This document shows positions 40,565-49,777 of a stretch of 64,000 bases of DNA, in pieces. Origin of the DNA: Listeria floridensis FSL S10-1187 (GTDB lineage: Bacteria > Bacillota > Bacilli > Lactobacillales > Listeriaceae). The notes under the pieces were generated by a model. It had not been told where the DNA came from, ran no database searches, and saw only the letters and a list, made by a program, of their open reading frames with translations. The position numbers and the translations under genes are program-made. Each line of letters begins with the position of its first letter. Positions within the stretch are counted from its first letter, which is position 1. Location: contig NZ_AODF01000008.1 of NCBI RefSeq assembly GCF_000525875.1, positions 1 to 64,000 on the forward strand. Reading direction: 5' to 3'.

Positions 40565-41714
40565 CAAAATTCCCCTTTTCTAAGAGCTGTCCTGCTGAAA
40601 CTTGATTTCTCCCTTTTTCTTTTGATTGATAAAGCAGCAAGTCAGCCGTTTCATAAAGATTTTCTTTTGTTGCAAAAAGCTGTTTTCTAGCGTGATACAA
40701 ACTTGAAACGCCAATGGATACGGAGACGCTATGCTTTTTCGGTTGATGAGGAAAAACAGACTGATAGACTTCGCGGCAAAGGCTTTCGGCAATTTGTTCG
40801 GCTTTTTTGTCAGAAACTCCTGGCAATAGGACAGCAAATTCTTCACCGCCAACTCGGGCAATAACCGCTCCGCTTGGCAAGGTGTGGTTTCTGAGCAACA
40901 TACCAAATTCAGCGAGCACCAAGTTACCGGCTTGATGACCATATTCATCATTGATCGTTTTGAAATGATCAATATCTAACAACAGCAAGCTGAGATTTTC
41001 CTTAAGTAAAACAGCGCGATCAAAAGCGCGTGCATAACGATTATCAAAGTAGCGAGCGTTTTTCAACCGCGTGAGCTGATCATTTGTAGCGGTGTCTTTT
41101 AATTCAACCAATGCTTCATTACTTTGGCGAATGTAACTTGCGGCAAAGAAAATAACCACGCTTGAGAAAAAGAATGTCCACGCATAGAAGATACCTTCTT
41201 TAGCTGAGAGAACTCTATGGGTATTAAAATTGGTAAAGTAGTACAAGGAGAGAGCTGGAAGCGCACAAATAATGATGAAAAAGTATTTTTTTAAAGCGCT
41301 GATTTTAAAATGCGCGACAATCATACAAATGGTATAAAAGGCGGCAAGAATCATAATGTAGCGAATGTCAGATAAGTAGGAATTCCCGATAATAAGCCGA
41401 CCGATCACAATCACGATGAAAGAAGTGGAGACGGCGATTCTCCCGAAGAAGACGGAGGTGACGAGCAAAATGTTCATCCGCAAATTAATGTAAATCACTG
41501 CATTATGGGTAATTTCACCGCGATAAATGAAAAATACGCCCCAAAGTCCGTAATATAAGCCGACGCAAAGAGCAAGAATATGACGTTTGCGGGGAATTTC
41601 GATCCAATTTGGCTTGCGTTCGCGAATTAAACGAAAAAGCAGGCCATGAATAAAGAGTACGGCTAAAAAGCTCGCAACACTGTCTACATAGGGATCGGCA
41701 TGGCTGAAGTTCAT
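40557..41714 (-). CDS. Membrane diguanylate cyclase (5TM-LYT sensor + GGDEF), first paralog
   Basis: A 385-residue protein that makes c-di-GMP from two GTP. Residues 1-195 form about six membrane helices with the 5TMR-LYT signature (GLYYGLWGVFFIYRGE, RMNILLVTSVFFGR). Residues 210-375 are a GGDEF domain with LLLDIDHFKTINDEYGHQAGN and the active loop GGEEF near 290. The RxxD inhibitory site five residues upstream is replaced by PSGA, so product inhibition through that site is not expected. ATG at 41714 lies 8 bases after AAAGGAG. It overlaps the GH8-like gene by 8 bases. It is probably equivalent to dgcA of L. monocytogenes. Confidence 0.9.
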   Translation of the reverse strand: MNFSHADPYVDSVASFLAVLFIHGLLFRLIRERKPNWIEIPRKRHILALCVGLYYGLWGVFFIYRGEITHNAVIYINLRMNILLVTSVFFGRIAVSTSFIVIVIGRLIIGNSYLSDIRYIMILAAFYTICMIVAHFKISALKKYFFIIICALPALSLYYFTNFNTHRVLSAKEGIFYAWTFFFSSVVIFFAASYIRQSNEALVELKDTATNDQLTRLKNARYFDNRYARAFDRAVLLKENLSLLLLDIDHFKTINDEYGHQAGNLVLAEFGMLLRNHTLPSGAVIARVGGEEFAVLLPGVSDKKAEQIAESLCREVYQSVFPHQPKKHSVSVSIGVSSLYHARKQLFATKENLYETADLLLYQSKEKGRNQVSAGQLLEKGNFDD

Positions 41715-41736
41715 CTTCAATACTCCTTTAACTGAA

Positions 41737-42864
41737 TTAGTAAAGCGGTTTTTTCATAACGCGATTGCGTCCGGCATTTTTGGCTGCATAAAGGGCTTGA
41801 TCGGCAAAACTTTGCATCTGATCGCTGTTTTGGATGTGCTCCTGATCAATCGATGCAATTCCAGCGGAGATGGTAATTGTAAGTTCTTTTTGACCAAAAT
41901 GAAATACATGTTGCTCGACTTGGATACGAAATGCTTCTGCAAATTCGATAGCCTCATATTCGGACGTTTTTGGAAGTAAAATCGCAAATTCTTCGCCACC
42001 GATTCGAGCGAGAAAAGTATTCTTCGGAAAAGCATGTTCGCGAAGCATGCTGCCAAGGGTGCTTAAAACGTGATTGCCGGCTTGGTGTCCGAATGAATCA
42101 TTGATTTGTTTGAACCAATCGATGTCGAACAAGATTAAACTTAGCGGTTGTTCTTTATGCTTCGCTTTTTTAACGAGCTGGGTGAAGCGTGTTTCAAAAT
42201 AACGGTAGTTTGCTAGATCGGTCAAAGGGTCATGCAAGCTGAAATACCTAAGCTCTTGGATTTGTTTGTTCGCAGCCGTGACAAAACGAGCAGCTTGGTA
42301 AAGAATAAAACTCGATAAAAAGGAAACGGCAAAAATAATGATCCATTGTAAGCCGGAACGCCAATCCAGCGGAATCATCATTTTATGAGGCAAATAATAA
42401 AGCATAAATGGTACAATACTTAAGTTACAAAGAATAAATTTTTGAAACTCGCGAATTTTCAGTGCAGCGAGTTCTGTTACAACGAAATAAAAAGCGATCA
42501 AGAAAAATGCGTAAATCAGTTGTTCGGAATAGTTTTGGGTAATTAAAATCTTTCCGGATGCGATGATCAATGTCGCAATCAATGTTGCTCCTCTACCACC
42601 GAATAGAGCTGTAATTAATAGAATATTGATGATCATATCCGTATAAATACCAAAATCATATCCGCGTAAACCGCGAATAATGAAATACACCCCTAAAAGT
42701 CCGTAATAACTGCCTAAAGCATAATGTACGAGCCTCTGCTTGTTTGGTTGAGTAAACCAAGTCGGCCTTTTTTCGCGAAGAAAGCGCAGCGCGATCCCAT
42801 GCAGAAATAAGGCGTATAAAAAAATCGCCAAGCTCGACCAAAGTGAATCAATAATATTCCACAT
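41737..42864 (-). CDS. Membrane diguanylate cyclase (5TM-LYT sensor + GGDEF), second paralog
   Basis: A 375-residue tandem paralog of the next gene with the same plan: six membrane helices (GSYYGLLGVYFIIRG, MIINILLITALFGGRG), then a GGDEF domain with LILFDIDWFKQINDSFGHQAGN and GGEEF near residue 290. The inhibitory RxxD is also missing (FPKNT). I chose the ATG at 42864 because AAAGGAAG lies 7 bases upstream; an in-frame upstream start at 42894 lacks such a site. It is the first gene of the operon, 22 bases before its paralog, and is probably equivalent to dgcB. Confidence 0.9.
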   Translation of the reverse strand: MWNIIDSLWSSLAIFLYALFLHGIALRFLREKRPTWFTQPNKQRLVHYALGSYYGLLGVYFIIRGLRGYDFGIYTDMIINILLITALFGGRGATLIATLIIASGKILITQNYSEQLIYAFFLIAFYFVVTELAALKIREFQKFILCNLSIVPFMLYYLPHKMMIPLDWRSGLQWIIIFAVSFLSSFILYQAARFVTAANKQIQELRYFSLHDPLTDLANYRYFETRFTQLVKKAKHKEQPLSLILFDIDWFKQINDSFGHQAGNHVLSTLGSMLREHAFPKNTFLARIGGEEFAILLPKTSEYEAIEFAEAFRIQVEQHVFHFGQKELTITISAGIASIDQEHIQNSDQMQSFADQALYAAKNAGRNRVMKKPLY

Positions 42865-43022
42865 CGTTAAGCTTCCTTTTGTCATTTGGTTCAAAATTAC
42901 GGTAAAATGGGAATTGGATTTCTGGATGTGGAATCAAGTTAAACCGTAATTTAGTTAACATATTCCCCCTCATTATCACAAATGGTGGGTGGATTGTCAA
43001 CAACAGAAAAGAGTGATAACGC

Positions 43023-43691
43023 TTGACCGAACACGAATATTTACAAACACCGAAACCGCTGATTAAACTTGTAGAAAAGCGAAGTGAAGGCTTTAAGCTG
43101 GAAGGGTTTGTTCCGGGACAAGGGAAGAAACAATCTCAAATTATGTTTGTCGGAGAAGCCCCAGGCGAAACAGAGATTCATAATTTCATTCCGTTCAGCG
43201 GCCGAGCAGGAGATGAACTGATGAAGTTTATGGCGATTGCCGGACTAACACGCGAAGATGTGTATATAACGAGTTCAGTACGAAGCAGACCTTACCGCTG
43301 GGGTGAGAAAAAGGATCGTAAAACCGGCGAGCTGATCAAACGGCGCTATAATCGCGCGCCGAATCAAGCGGAGATTTATGCACAAGCTCCGATTTTAGAT
43401 TTTGAAATGAAGGCGATTCAGCCCAAATTAATCGTCACGCTAGGTAATATTGGACTAAGACGTTTGCTTGGAAAAAATTTTACGGTATCTGAGATTCATG
43501 GTGAATTGCTGCAGCAACCAATCCAGCAGCTTGCTTCGCTTGATGAAAACCGTTTTGTGCTATCGGAGAAAAACTATACGATTATCCCGACTTTTCATCC
43601 GGCAAGTATTTTCTATAATCGTAAATTGTTGCCGCTGATTGAAGCAGATTTCAAGGCAGTCGGAGCTTATAAAAAGGAGTATTTAACATGA
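43023..43691 (+). CDS. Uracil-DNA glycosylase-like protein without Fe-S cysteines
   Basis: A 222-residue member of the UDG superfamily close to family 4. Motif 1 is FVGEAPGETEIHNFIPFSGRAGDEL and the C-terminal motif IIPTFHPASIFYN holds the HPA. The whole protein contains no cysteine, so the 4Fe-4S cluster of classic family 4 enzymes cannot be present. It begins with TTG at 43023 after a weak GAGTGAT site. The oxidase gene that follows overlaps it by 4 bases. It may remove uracil from DNA, but activity is not assured. Confidence 0.82.
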   Translation: MTEHEYLQTPKPLIKLVEKRSEGFKLEGFVPGQGKKQSQIMFVGEAPGETEIHNFIPFSGRAGDELMKFMAIAGLTREDVYITSSVRSRPYRWGEKKDRKTGELIKRRYNRAPNQAEIYAQAPILDFEMKAIQPKLIVTLGNIGLRRLLGKNFTVSEIHGELLQQPIQQLASLDENRFVLSEKNYTIIPTFHPASIFYNRKLLPLIEADFKAVGAYKKEYLT

Positions 43692-44791
43692 GATACGTAG
43701 TAGTAGGAACTGGAATCGTCGGAGCGAGTGCTGCTTATCATTTGGCGAAAGCCGGCCATCATGTCACGATGATTGATCGAAAGGATGCGGGCCAAGCAAC
43801 CGAACATGCCGCAGGAATTATTTGCCCGTGGATATCGAAGCGACGCAACAAAGTTTGGTATGAGCTTGCAAAGGAAAGTGCAAAATTTTACCCAGAGATT
43901 GATAAAGAGCTTGCCGCGTTGGGATTTTCATCCGGTTACGAGCAAGTGGGTACACTTTGCCTCAGAAAGCCCGGTAAAAGCCTTGACAGTTTGTATGATC
44001 TCGCGGTTGAAAGAAGCATCGAGGCACCTGAAATAGGAAAAATCGAAAAGCTTTCGCCGCATGAAGTGAAAGAACGGTTCCCGTTTGCAAGTCCTGATTA
44101 CGGAGCCGTATTTTTAAGCGGCGGGGGAAAGAGCAAAGGTGCGCTAATCCGCGATGCACTACTTCAAGGAGCCGCATTTTACGGAGGCAAATTTGTTCAT
44201 GCAAGTGCATCACTCGATTCAGCAGGCCGTCTGTTTGCAGACGGCAAAGAAGTAGCGTATGACAAACTTGTATTAGCCGCTGGAGCGTGGCTTCGCGAGT
44301 TGCTTTCCGGTTATGGGTATGAGGCTGATTTGCTGGCACAAAAAGGACAGCTACTCACACTCGAGTTTGACGGTTTAGAAATGAACGACTGGCCGGTTGT
44401 ATTGCCTCCAGCATCAAAAGCGATCGTTCCATTTGCCGAAGGACGCTTGCTTCTCGGTGCTACTCATGAGAAAGAAGCTGAGTTTGATCTTGTTCCGACA
44501 GAGGCCGCGCGCCGAGAAATCTTGGATGAGCTTGGCGAATTTATCCAACTTGACCGCGCGCCAAAGCGAGAAAAACTTTCGGTTGGAACGAGACCTTATA
44601 CGCCAGATTTCACTCCATTTATCGGAACTTTACCGTCTGGAAACATCTTTCTTGCAAACGGACTTGGTGCCTCAGGTCTCACTACAGGTCCATTTGTCGG
44701 CAAGCTGCTCGCAGAACTCGCAGCAGGAGATGTGCTTTCGTTTGATATTAGCGGTTATGATCCAGCTCTTTATTTGAAAAAACTTAACTGA
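43688..44791 (+). CDS. FAD-dependent oxidoreductase of the DAO family
   Basis: A 367-residue flavoprotein of the D-amino acid oxidase/DadA family. The dinucleotide motif VVVGTGIVGASAAYHLAKAGHHV opens the protein, AGIICPWISKRR is near residue 45, and LFVGTR-like KLSVGTRPYTPDFTPFIGTL with NIFLANGLGASGLTTGPFVG closes the FAD site near 290-340. The substrate, perhaps an amino acid or amine, is not defined. AAAAAGGAG precedes the ATG. Its stop codon overlaps the stop of the convergent YitT-family gene by 8 bases. Confidence 0.88.
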   Translation: MRYVVVGTGIVGASAAYHLAKAGHHVTMIDRKDAGQATEHAAGIICPWISKRRNKVWYELAKESAKFYPEIDKELAALGFSSGYEQVGTLCLRKPGKSLDSLYDLAVERSIEAPEIGKIEKLSPHEVKERFPFASPDYGAVFLSGGGKSKGALIRDALLQGAAFYGGKFVHASASLDSAGRLFADGKEVAYDKLVLAAGAWLRELLSGYGYEADLLAQKGQLLTLEFDGLEMNDWPVVLPPASKAIVPFAEGRLLLGATHEKEAEFDLVPTEAARREILDELGEFIQLDRAPKREKLSVGTRPYTPDFTPFIGTLPSGNIFLANGLGASGLTTGPFVGKLLAELAAGDVLSFDISGYDPALYLKKLN

Positions 44792-45650
44792 GCGGGTTTT
44801 TGTTTTCATCAAGCGTAAATCCTTCTCCCATGACATCATGGACAACGCTGACAGATACAAAAGCATGTGGATCAATCGCTTCAATAATCTGTTTCAGTTG
44901 AATAATTTCATTTTTAGCCACAACAATGTAAAGCACATCTTGATCGAGCTTTGAAAAGCCGCCGCGACCTTCCAAGATGGTTACACCGCGGTTCATTGCA
45001 AGCATAACTTGACTGGCAATTTTATCATTTTCAGCTGAAATAATCATCGCGCCTCTTGCAGCATAAGCACCTTCTTGAACGAAATCAATCACACGAGCTG
45101 CGATAAACACAGCAACGAGCGTGTACATGACTTGACGAATATCAAGATAGGAAATCGATGCAGTGAGGACGAGGGCATCAAAGACAAACAGCGTACGCCC
45201 CATGCTGATTCCCTTTTTATAGTGCAGCAGTTTGGCGATAATGTCGCTGCCGCCGGTTGTCCCACCAAAACGGAAAACAATCCCTAGTCCGATTCCAGTA
45301 AAGCATCCGGCAAAAAGTGTGACAAGCAACAAATCGGAATGTAGATCTAGCCCAAACGGAATTCGCTGGAAAATCCAGAGAAAAAGCGATAAGCTTAGTG
45401 TGCCGATTCCGGTATAAATGAAAGCTCGACTTCCAAGCACACGCCAACCAATCAAAAACAGCGGAGCATTCAGTAAAATATTGGAGTAAGCAGGGTCGAA
45501 TTGGAAGAAGTGCAGCAAAATCAATGTAACTCCTGTTAGTCCTCCTTCTCCAAGTCCGTTTTGAATATTAAAATTAACAAGCCCAAACGCATAAATTGCA
45601 GTTCCAAGCATGATGAAAAAAATATTTTTAAATCGAAGGGTTGTTCGCAT
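44784..45650 (-). CDS. YitT-family membrane protein (DUF161 + DUF2179), YpjC-like
   Basis: A 288-residue membrane protein with five or six helices (IFFIMLGTAIYAFGLVNF, LLLVTLFAGCFTGIGLGIVF, VMYTLVAVFIAARVIDFV), the glycine-rich FRFGGTTGGSDIIA typical of the family, and a cytoplasmic DUF2179 domain (VLYIVVAKNEIIQLKQIIEAIDPHAF). The function is unknown. I prefer the ATG at 45650, 8 bases after AAAGGAG, over the ATG at 45656. The Bacillus relative YpjC lies next to ypjD-dapB, as here. Confidence 0.87.
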   Translation of the reverse strand: MRTTLRFKNIFFIMLGTAIYAFGLVNFNIQNGLGEGGLTGVTLILLHFFQFDPAYSNILLNAPLFLIGWRVLGSRAFIYTGIGTLSLSLFLWIFQRIPFGLDLHSDLLLVTLFAGCFTGIGLGIVFRFGGTTGGSDIIAKLLHYKKGISMGRTLFVFDALVLTASISYLDIRQVMYTLVAVFIAARVIDFVQEGAYAARGAMIISAENDKIASQVMLAMNRGVTILEGRGGFSKLDQDVLYIVVAKNEIIQLKQIIEAIDPHAFVSVSVVHDVMGEGFTLDENKNPLS

Positions 45651-45759
45651 TGTCATTCTCCTTTCAAATTTTAAAATAGACGTTTTTCATCGGAATTATG
45701 TATAATAAGTGAAGAACATCATTACGAAGCTAGTGTATCATAAAATAGGAGGAGATAGC

Positions 45760-46095
45760 GTGGCAAAGACAATTCAAGAGATGCAAAAAGAAGTTGACGA
45801 CCACATCAGCCAGTTTAAAGAGGGATATTTTTCACCGCTTGCGATGATGGCACGGGTAACAGAAGAAACCGGCGAGCTTGCACGCGAAATTAACCACTAT
45901 TACGGTGAAAAACCGAAAAAAACAAGTGAAGGCGAGAAATCGCTTGAAGAGGAGCTTGGCGATTGTCTGTTCGTGCTCACTTGTATGGCGAATTCATTAC
46001 ATATTGATATGGAACAAGCGCATGACCGCGTGATGGAAAAATTTAAAACACGAGACAAAGATCGCTGGACTAAAAAGGAGGAAGAAACAAAATGA
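45760..46095 (+). CDS. ypjD: MazG-like nucleotide pyrophosphohydrolase YpjD
   Basis: A 111-residue all-alpha NTP pyrophosphatase that may clean up damaged nucleotides. The metal site is [11 protein letters not shown] near residue 30 together with [11 protein letters not shown] near 65. I chose the GTG at 45760 after AGGAGGAG; the open frame extends upstream to 45709 without a ribosome site. It overlaps dapB by 4 bases (ATGA). Confidence 0.9.
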   Translation: MAKTIQEMQKEVDDHISQFKEGYFSPLAMMARVTEETGELAREINHYYGEKPKKTSEGEKSLEEELGDCLFVLTCMANSLHIDMEQAHDRVMEKFKTRDKDRWTKKEEETK

Positions 46096-46883
46096 TAAAA
46101 GTAGCCGTTTCAGGATTTAAAGGCAAGATGGGGCATGAAGTCGTTCGAACCGTTCTGCGCGAGGAAGATATGGAGCTTGTGTCCGTACTTGATCATCAGC
46201 CAAGCGAAAAGAATATCAACGAACTTCCTGAATTTACCGAACTTGATGTGCCGGTATACAGCGATTTACAAGCACTTTTAGTAGAAACTACGCCGGATGC
46301 AGTGGTTGATTTCACAGTACCCGCTTCAGCTTATTCAAATACCAAGACGATTATTGAAAATGGAGCCCGAGCGATTGTTGGCACGACCGGGTTTACGGCG
46401 GAACAAATTCGTGAGCTGACGGCTCTTTCTGAGGAAAAACAAGTCGGCAGCTTAATTGCTCCGAATTTTGCAGTAGGTGCCGTTTTGATGATGCAATTTG
46501 CAGAAAAGGCAGCGGCATACTTTCCAAATGTTGAAATCATTGAACTGCATCATGATCAAAAGCTGGATGCGCCAAGTGGAACGGCAGTAAAAACTGCTGA
46601 AATGATTTCGCATACTCGTCAAAAAATCAAACAGGGTCGCGAAGATGAAACAGAATCAATCAAAGGAGCTCGCGGAGCTGACTTTGAAGGGATGCGCATC
46701 CACAGCGTACGCCTTCCAGGCTTAATTGCCCATCAAGAAGTTTTGTTTGGAGCAGAAGGTCAAGGGCTTACGATTCGCCATGATTCATACGATCGAATCT
46801 CCTTCATGTCCGGTGTTGCGCTTGCGATCCGAAAAACAGCAGAAGTAGACAAACTTATTTATGGACTTGAAAACATATTGTAG
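46092..46883 (+). CDS. dapB: 4-hydroxy-tetrahydrodipicolinate reductase
   Basis: DapB is the second enzyme of the diaminopimelate/lysine branch, feeding LysA and the cell wall. The 263-residue protein has the nucleotide fold at the N-terminus ([14 protein letters not shown]), VVDFTVP near 77, [11 protein letters not shown] near 97, [15 protein letters not shown] near 125 and the active site [15 protein letters not shown] near 155. AAAAGGAGG precedes the ATG. cca follows after only 10 bases; the mgsA and bacillithiol genes found between them in Bacillus are missing. Confidence 0.95.
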   Translation: MIKVAVSGFKGKMGHEVVRTVLREEDMELVSVLDHQPSEKNINELPEFTELDVPVYSDLQALLVETTPDAVVDFTVPASAYSNTKTIIENGARAIVGTTGFTAEQIRELTALSEEKQVGSLIAPNFAVGAVLMMQFAEKAAAYFPNVEIIELHHDQKLDAPSGTAVKTAEMISHTRQKIKQGREDETESIKGARGADFEGMRIHSVRLPGLIAHQEVLFGAEGQGLTIRHDSYDRISFMSGVALAIRKTAEVDKLIYGLENIL

Positions 46884-46893
46884 GAGATAACGA

Positions 46894-48072
46894 ATGGAAT
46901 TAATTTTTAAAGAAGCGCTTCCGGTACTTGAAACATTAGAGAGCGGCGGATTTGAAGCGTACTTTGTCGGTGGTGCTGTACGTGATCATTTGCTTGGTCG
47001 TCCAGTGAATGATGTGGATATCGCAACAAGCGCTTTTCCAGAAGAAGTAAAGGGGTTGTTTCACAAAACCTATGATACCGGTATTAAGCACGGCACGGTA
47101 ACGGTTAGAAACGGCGAAGAAATGTATGAAGTAACAACCTTTCGAACAGAAGGCAAATACGAAGACTTTAGACGTCCGAGTGAAGTTACCTTTGTCAGAT
47201 CGCTTGATGAAGACTTGCTACGACGTGACTTTACGATGAATGCAATCGCAATGGATCGTCTCGGCAAGCTGCATGATCCCTTTCACGGCGAAGCATCCAT
47301 CCATGCGCGTGAAATTAAAGCAGTTGGAGATGCGAGAGAACGGTTCCATGAGGATGCGCTTAGAATGATGCGAGCCGTTCGCTTCCTCAGCCAGCTTGAA
47401 TTTACGCTTGAAGCGGAAACAAAGGCAGCATTAGCCTCTGAAATTGAGCTTTTGCGTCATACGGCCGTCGAACGCATTGCCGTCGAATGGGTCAAGATTT
47501 TGCGCGGCAGGGGCCGCGCAAAAGCGCTTGATCTGGCGCTTGAAGTCAAAATGGAGCGCTATTTGCCAGGACTTTCAGATGAAGCGAGTGCTTTGGAAAA
47601 ATTGAAGCAGTATTCATTCTCGGCAGATCCTAGTGATGCTGAGGTTTGGCTTGGACTGCTTCTTGCGGTTCAACCGGATTCGGTGCGCAAGTTTTTACGT
47701 GGATTCAAACAATCGAATCAGCTGATCAAAGAGCTCGAAGGAGCTTATCAACTGATTGAGACAAAAACAAAATGGACGCCGTGGACGCTTTATATGGCCG
47801 GGGAGACGGGAATTCGACTTACGGAAATTGGGCGAAAACTGCTTTACGGGTCAAATGGTTTGGATGAAGCACTTTGCGCGTATCGCAAGCTTCCGATTCA
47901 CAGCCGGTCGGAACTTGCGGTTGACGGTAGCTTTTTGATGACTTATTACAACAAAGCGGGTGGTTCGTGGCTGCGCGATTTGCTACTTGAAATTGAACAG
48001 CTGGTCGTTTCGGGCGAGCTTGAAAATAAGCAGGATACGATCAGGGGGTGGCTGCAAAATGGCAAACGATAA
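46894..48072 (+). CDS. cca: CCA tRNA nucleotidyltransferase
   Basis: The enzyme that adds or repairs the 3' CCA of tRNAs, 392 residues, class II. The head has YFVGGAVRDHLLGRPVNDVDIATSA (GG and DxD motifs) near residue 25-50 and DLLRRDFTMNAIAMD near 110; the neck carries EDALRMMRAVRFLSQL near 155. Both tRNA genes in this window lack an encoded CCA and would need it. AGGAG precedes the ATG. birA overlaps its end by 14 bases. Confidence 0.94.
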   Translation: MELIFKEALPVLETLESGGFEAYFVGGAVRDHLLGRPVNDVDIATSAFPEEVKGLFHKTYDTGIKHGTVTVRNGEEMYEVTTFRTEGKYEDFRRPSEVTFVRSLDEDLLRRDFTMNAIAMDRLGKLHDPFHGEASIHAREIKAVGDARERFHEDALRMMRAVRFLSQLEFTLEAETKAALASEIELLRHTAVERIAVEWVKILRGRGRAKALDLALEVKMERYLPGLSDEASALEKLKQYSFSADPSDAEVWLGLLLAVQPDSVRKFLRGFKQSNQLIKELEGAYQLIETKTKWTPWTLYMAGETGIRLTEIGRKLLYGSNGLDEALCAYRKLPIHSRSELAVDGSFLMTYYNKAGGSWLRDLLLEIEQLVVSGELENKQDTIRGWLQNGKR

Positions 48073-49036
48073 TCGGGCGAAGCTGCTTGAGCTTTTCTCG
48101 GCATATCCAGGAGACTTCGTTTCGGGGCAGAAAATTGCAGATACATTAGGGCTTTCACGTGCAGCGGTTTGGAAACATATGGACAGCTTGCGCAAAGAGG
48201 GCTTTCAAATTGATGCGGTTAGAAACAAAGGCTACAGATTAGGGGGACGTGGCGCGCCTTATTCAAAAGACAGTTTGTTACTTGGTCTTGACACGAAGTT
48301 TGTCGGGAAATCGCTTTACTTCTATGATGAGGTCGAATCGACGCAAACGACGGCTTTTCAAAAAGCAAATGATGGTGCGGCAGACGGGACGGTCATTGTA
48401 GCAGACGCGCAAAGTATGGGAAAAGCGAGACTAAGACGTGTTTGGACATCAACCCGAGGCGAAGGGATTTTTTCGAGCACGATCTTAAAACCGCAAATTC
48501 CGATTATCGATGTTCCTCAGTTTACGTTTATTGCCTCGGTGGCGGTGGCGGAATCTGTTCGGAAGATAACGGGGCTCGAGCCGCGAATTAAATGGCCGAA
48601 TGATGTTTATATCGGAACGCGCAAAATTTGCGGAATTTTAACGGAAATGCAAGCTGAGGCCGAGACGATTCACGCTGTGATCATCGGAATTGGTATTAAT
48701 GTGAATCAAGCTTCGTTCGAGGAGGAGCTAGAGGATAAGGCAACGTCGCTTCGGATTGAAGCAGGACGGGAATTTTCCCGGACGGAATTGCTTCAAGAAC
48801 TGCTTCGGCAAATTGAGCGTTTTTATTTGATCTATAATGAAGAAGGGTTTACGCCTATTAAGCTTCTTTGGGAGGCACAGGCGATTCCGTTTTCACAACG
48901 GATTACGGTTCGGACGCTTCAAGGTACGATTCATGGGCGTGCAGAAGGAATTTCAGATAGCGGCGTGCTTTTTGTTCGAGATGAAGCGGGTGAACTTCAT
49001 TCGGTTTATTCAGCGGATATCGAATTTGAAAATTAG
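48059..49036 (+). CDS. birA: Biotin-protein ligase / biotin operon repressor BirA
   Basis: A 325-residue bifunctional protein that attaches biotin to carboxylases and represses biotin genes. The N-terminal winged helix (SGQKIADTLGLSRAAVWKHMDSLRKEGF) binds DNA; the catalytic domain has GKARLRRVWTSTRGEGIFSS near residue 120, IKWPNDVYIGTRKICGILTE near 185, and IGIGINVN near 220. The biotinyl-AMP loop reads GKARLRR rather than GRGRRGR but keeps the key fourth-position Arg. The ATG at 48059 follows AGGGGGTGG. The longer frame from 47960 runs inside cca and is not the start. Confidence 0.93.
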   Translation: MANDNRAKLLELFSAYPGDFVSGQKIADTLGLSRAAVWKHMDSLRKEGFQIDAVRNKGYRLGGRGAPYSKDSLLLGLDTKFVGKSLYFYDEVESTQTTAFQKANDGAADGTVIVADAQSMGKARLRRVWTSTRGEGIFSSTILKPQIPIIDVPQFTFIASVAVAESVRKITGLEPRIKWPNDVYIGTRKICGILTEMQAEAETIHAVIIGIGINVNQASFEEELEDKATSLRIEAGREFSRTELLQELLRQIERFYLIYNEEGFTPIKLLWEAQAIPFSQRITVRTLQGTIHGRAEGISDSGVLFVRDEAGELHSVYSADIEFEN

Positions 49037-49174
49037 CCGAGTAAAATTGTCTTTTAGCAAGAAATCGGGTGTAAAACGCGCGGAATGATGCTTGGAATGG
49101 TGTGGAAAATTTAAAAATCGCCATTTTCAATCATAACGGTTTTTAGGTATAATCGAGAAACGAGGAGGATGACG

Positions 49175-49648
49175 ATGAAAAAAAGAACGGCAATTTTGAT
49201 TTTCACTTGTTTGATGCTAGGTTTGCTTGCGGCGTGCGGAGCGGGAAATAGCAAAACGACAGGTGATTCAGATACAAAAGAAGAAAAGACGAAACAAGAG
49301 GCAAAAAGCTTTCTACGGACGATCAGTACAGATGATTTTAAGTCTAAACTTGCGGACGGGAAGACAGAAATTATTTATGTTGGGCGCCCAAGTTGTGTGG
49401 ATTGTCAGGAATTTCAACCGCTTTTAAAGCAGGTTTTGCAGGAAGAAAAAATTACGAAGTTGGATTATTACAACACGGATGAAGCAAGTAAAAAGAATCG
49501 AAAAGCGATGATTGCAATGCTTAAAAAAATGAAAGTCGATTCAGTGCCGACGCTTGTGGCGCTAAAGGCGGGCAAGGTTGAGTCGGTCTTTCTCGGAAAT
49601 GATAAAAAAACAGATCTGAAAAATTGGCTTTCACAACAAATGAATTAA
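49175..49648 (+). CDS. Thioredoxin-like lipoprotein
   Basis: A 157-residue extracytoplasmic protein. A signal sequence ends in the lipobox LLAAC near residue 22, followed by a charged linker (TKEEKTKQEAK). The thioredoxin fold has the redox motif CVDC in YVGRPSCVDCQEFQPLL and the cis-Pro in VDSVPTLVALKAG. It probably reduces or exchanges disulphides of wall proteins. The ATG at 49175 lies 6 bases after GAGGAGG. In Listeria a related gene lies between birA and panB, here 2.7 kb upstream of panB. Confidence 0.88.
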   Translation: MKKRTAILIFTCLMLGLLAACGAGNSKTTGDSDTKEEKTKQEAKSFLRTISTDDFKSKLADGKTEIIYVGRPSCVDCQEFQPLLKQVLQEEKITKLDYYNTDEASKKNRKAMIAMLKKMKVDSVPTLVALKAGKVESVFLGNDKKTDLKNWLSQQMN

Positions 49649-49777
49649 AACAAGGATGTTTTCGAGTCAAATTTGCTTCTTTGTTAATAAAATTCGATAT
49701 TTCGTCACATTTTGGCACGAAATGAAGTGATAAAATGAAGGGGAGATGGATTTTTATTATTAAGGGAGATGAATTGA

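Noticed and set aside
48410-48430. Defective BirA active-site loop (GKARLRR)
   Set aside because: The loop varies among Firmicutes and the key Arg at the fourth position is kept, so loss of activity is not supported.
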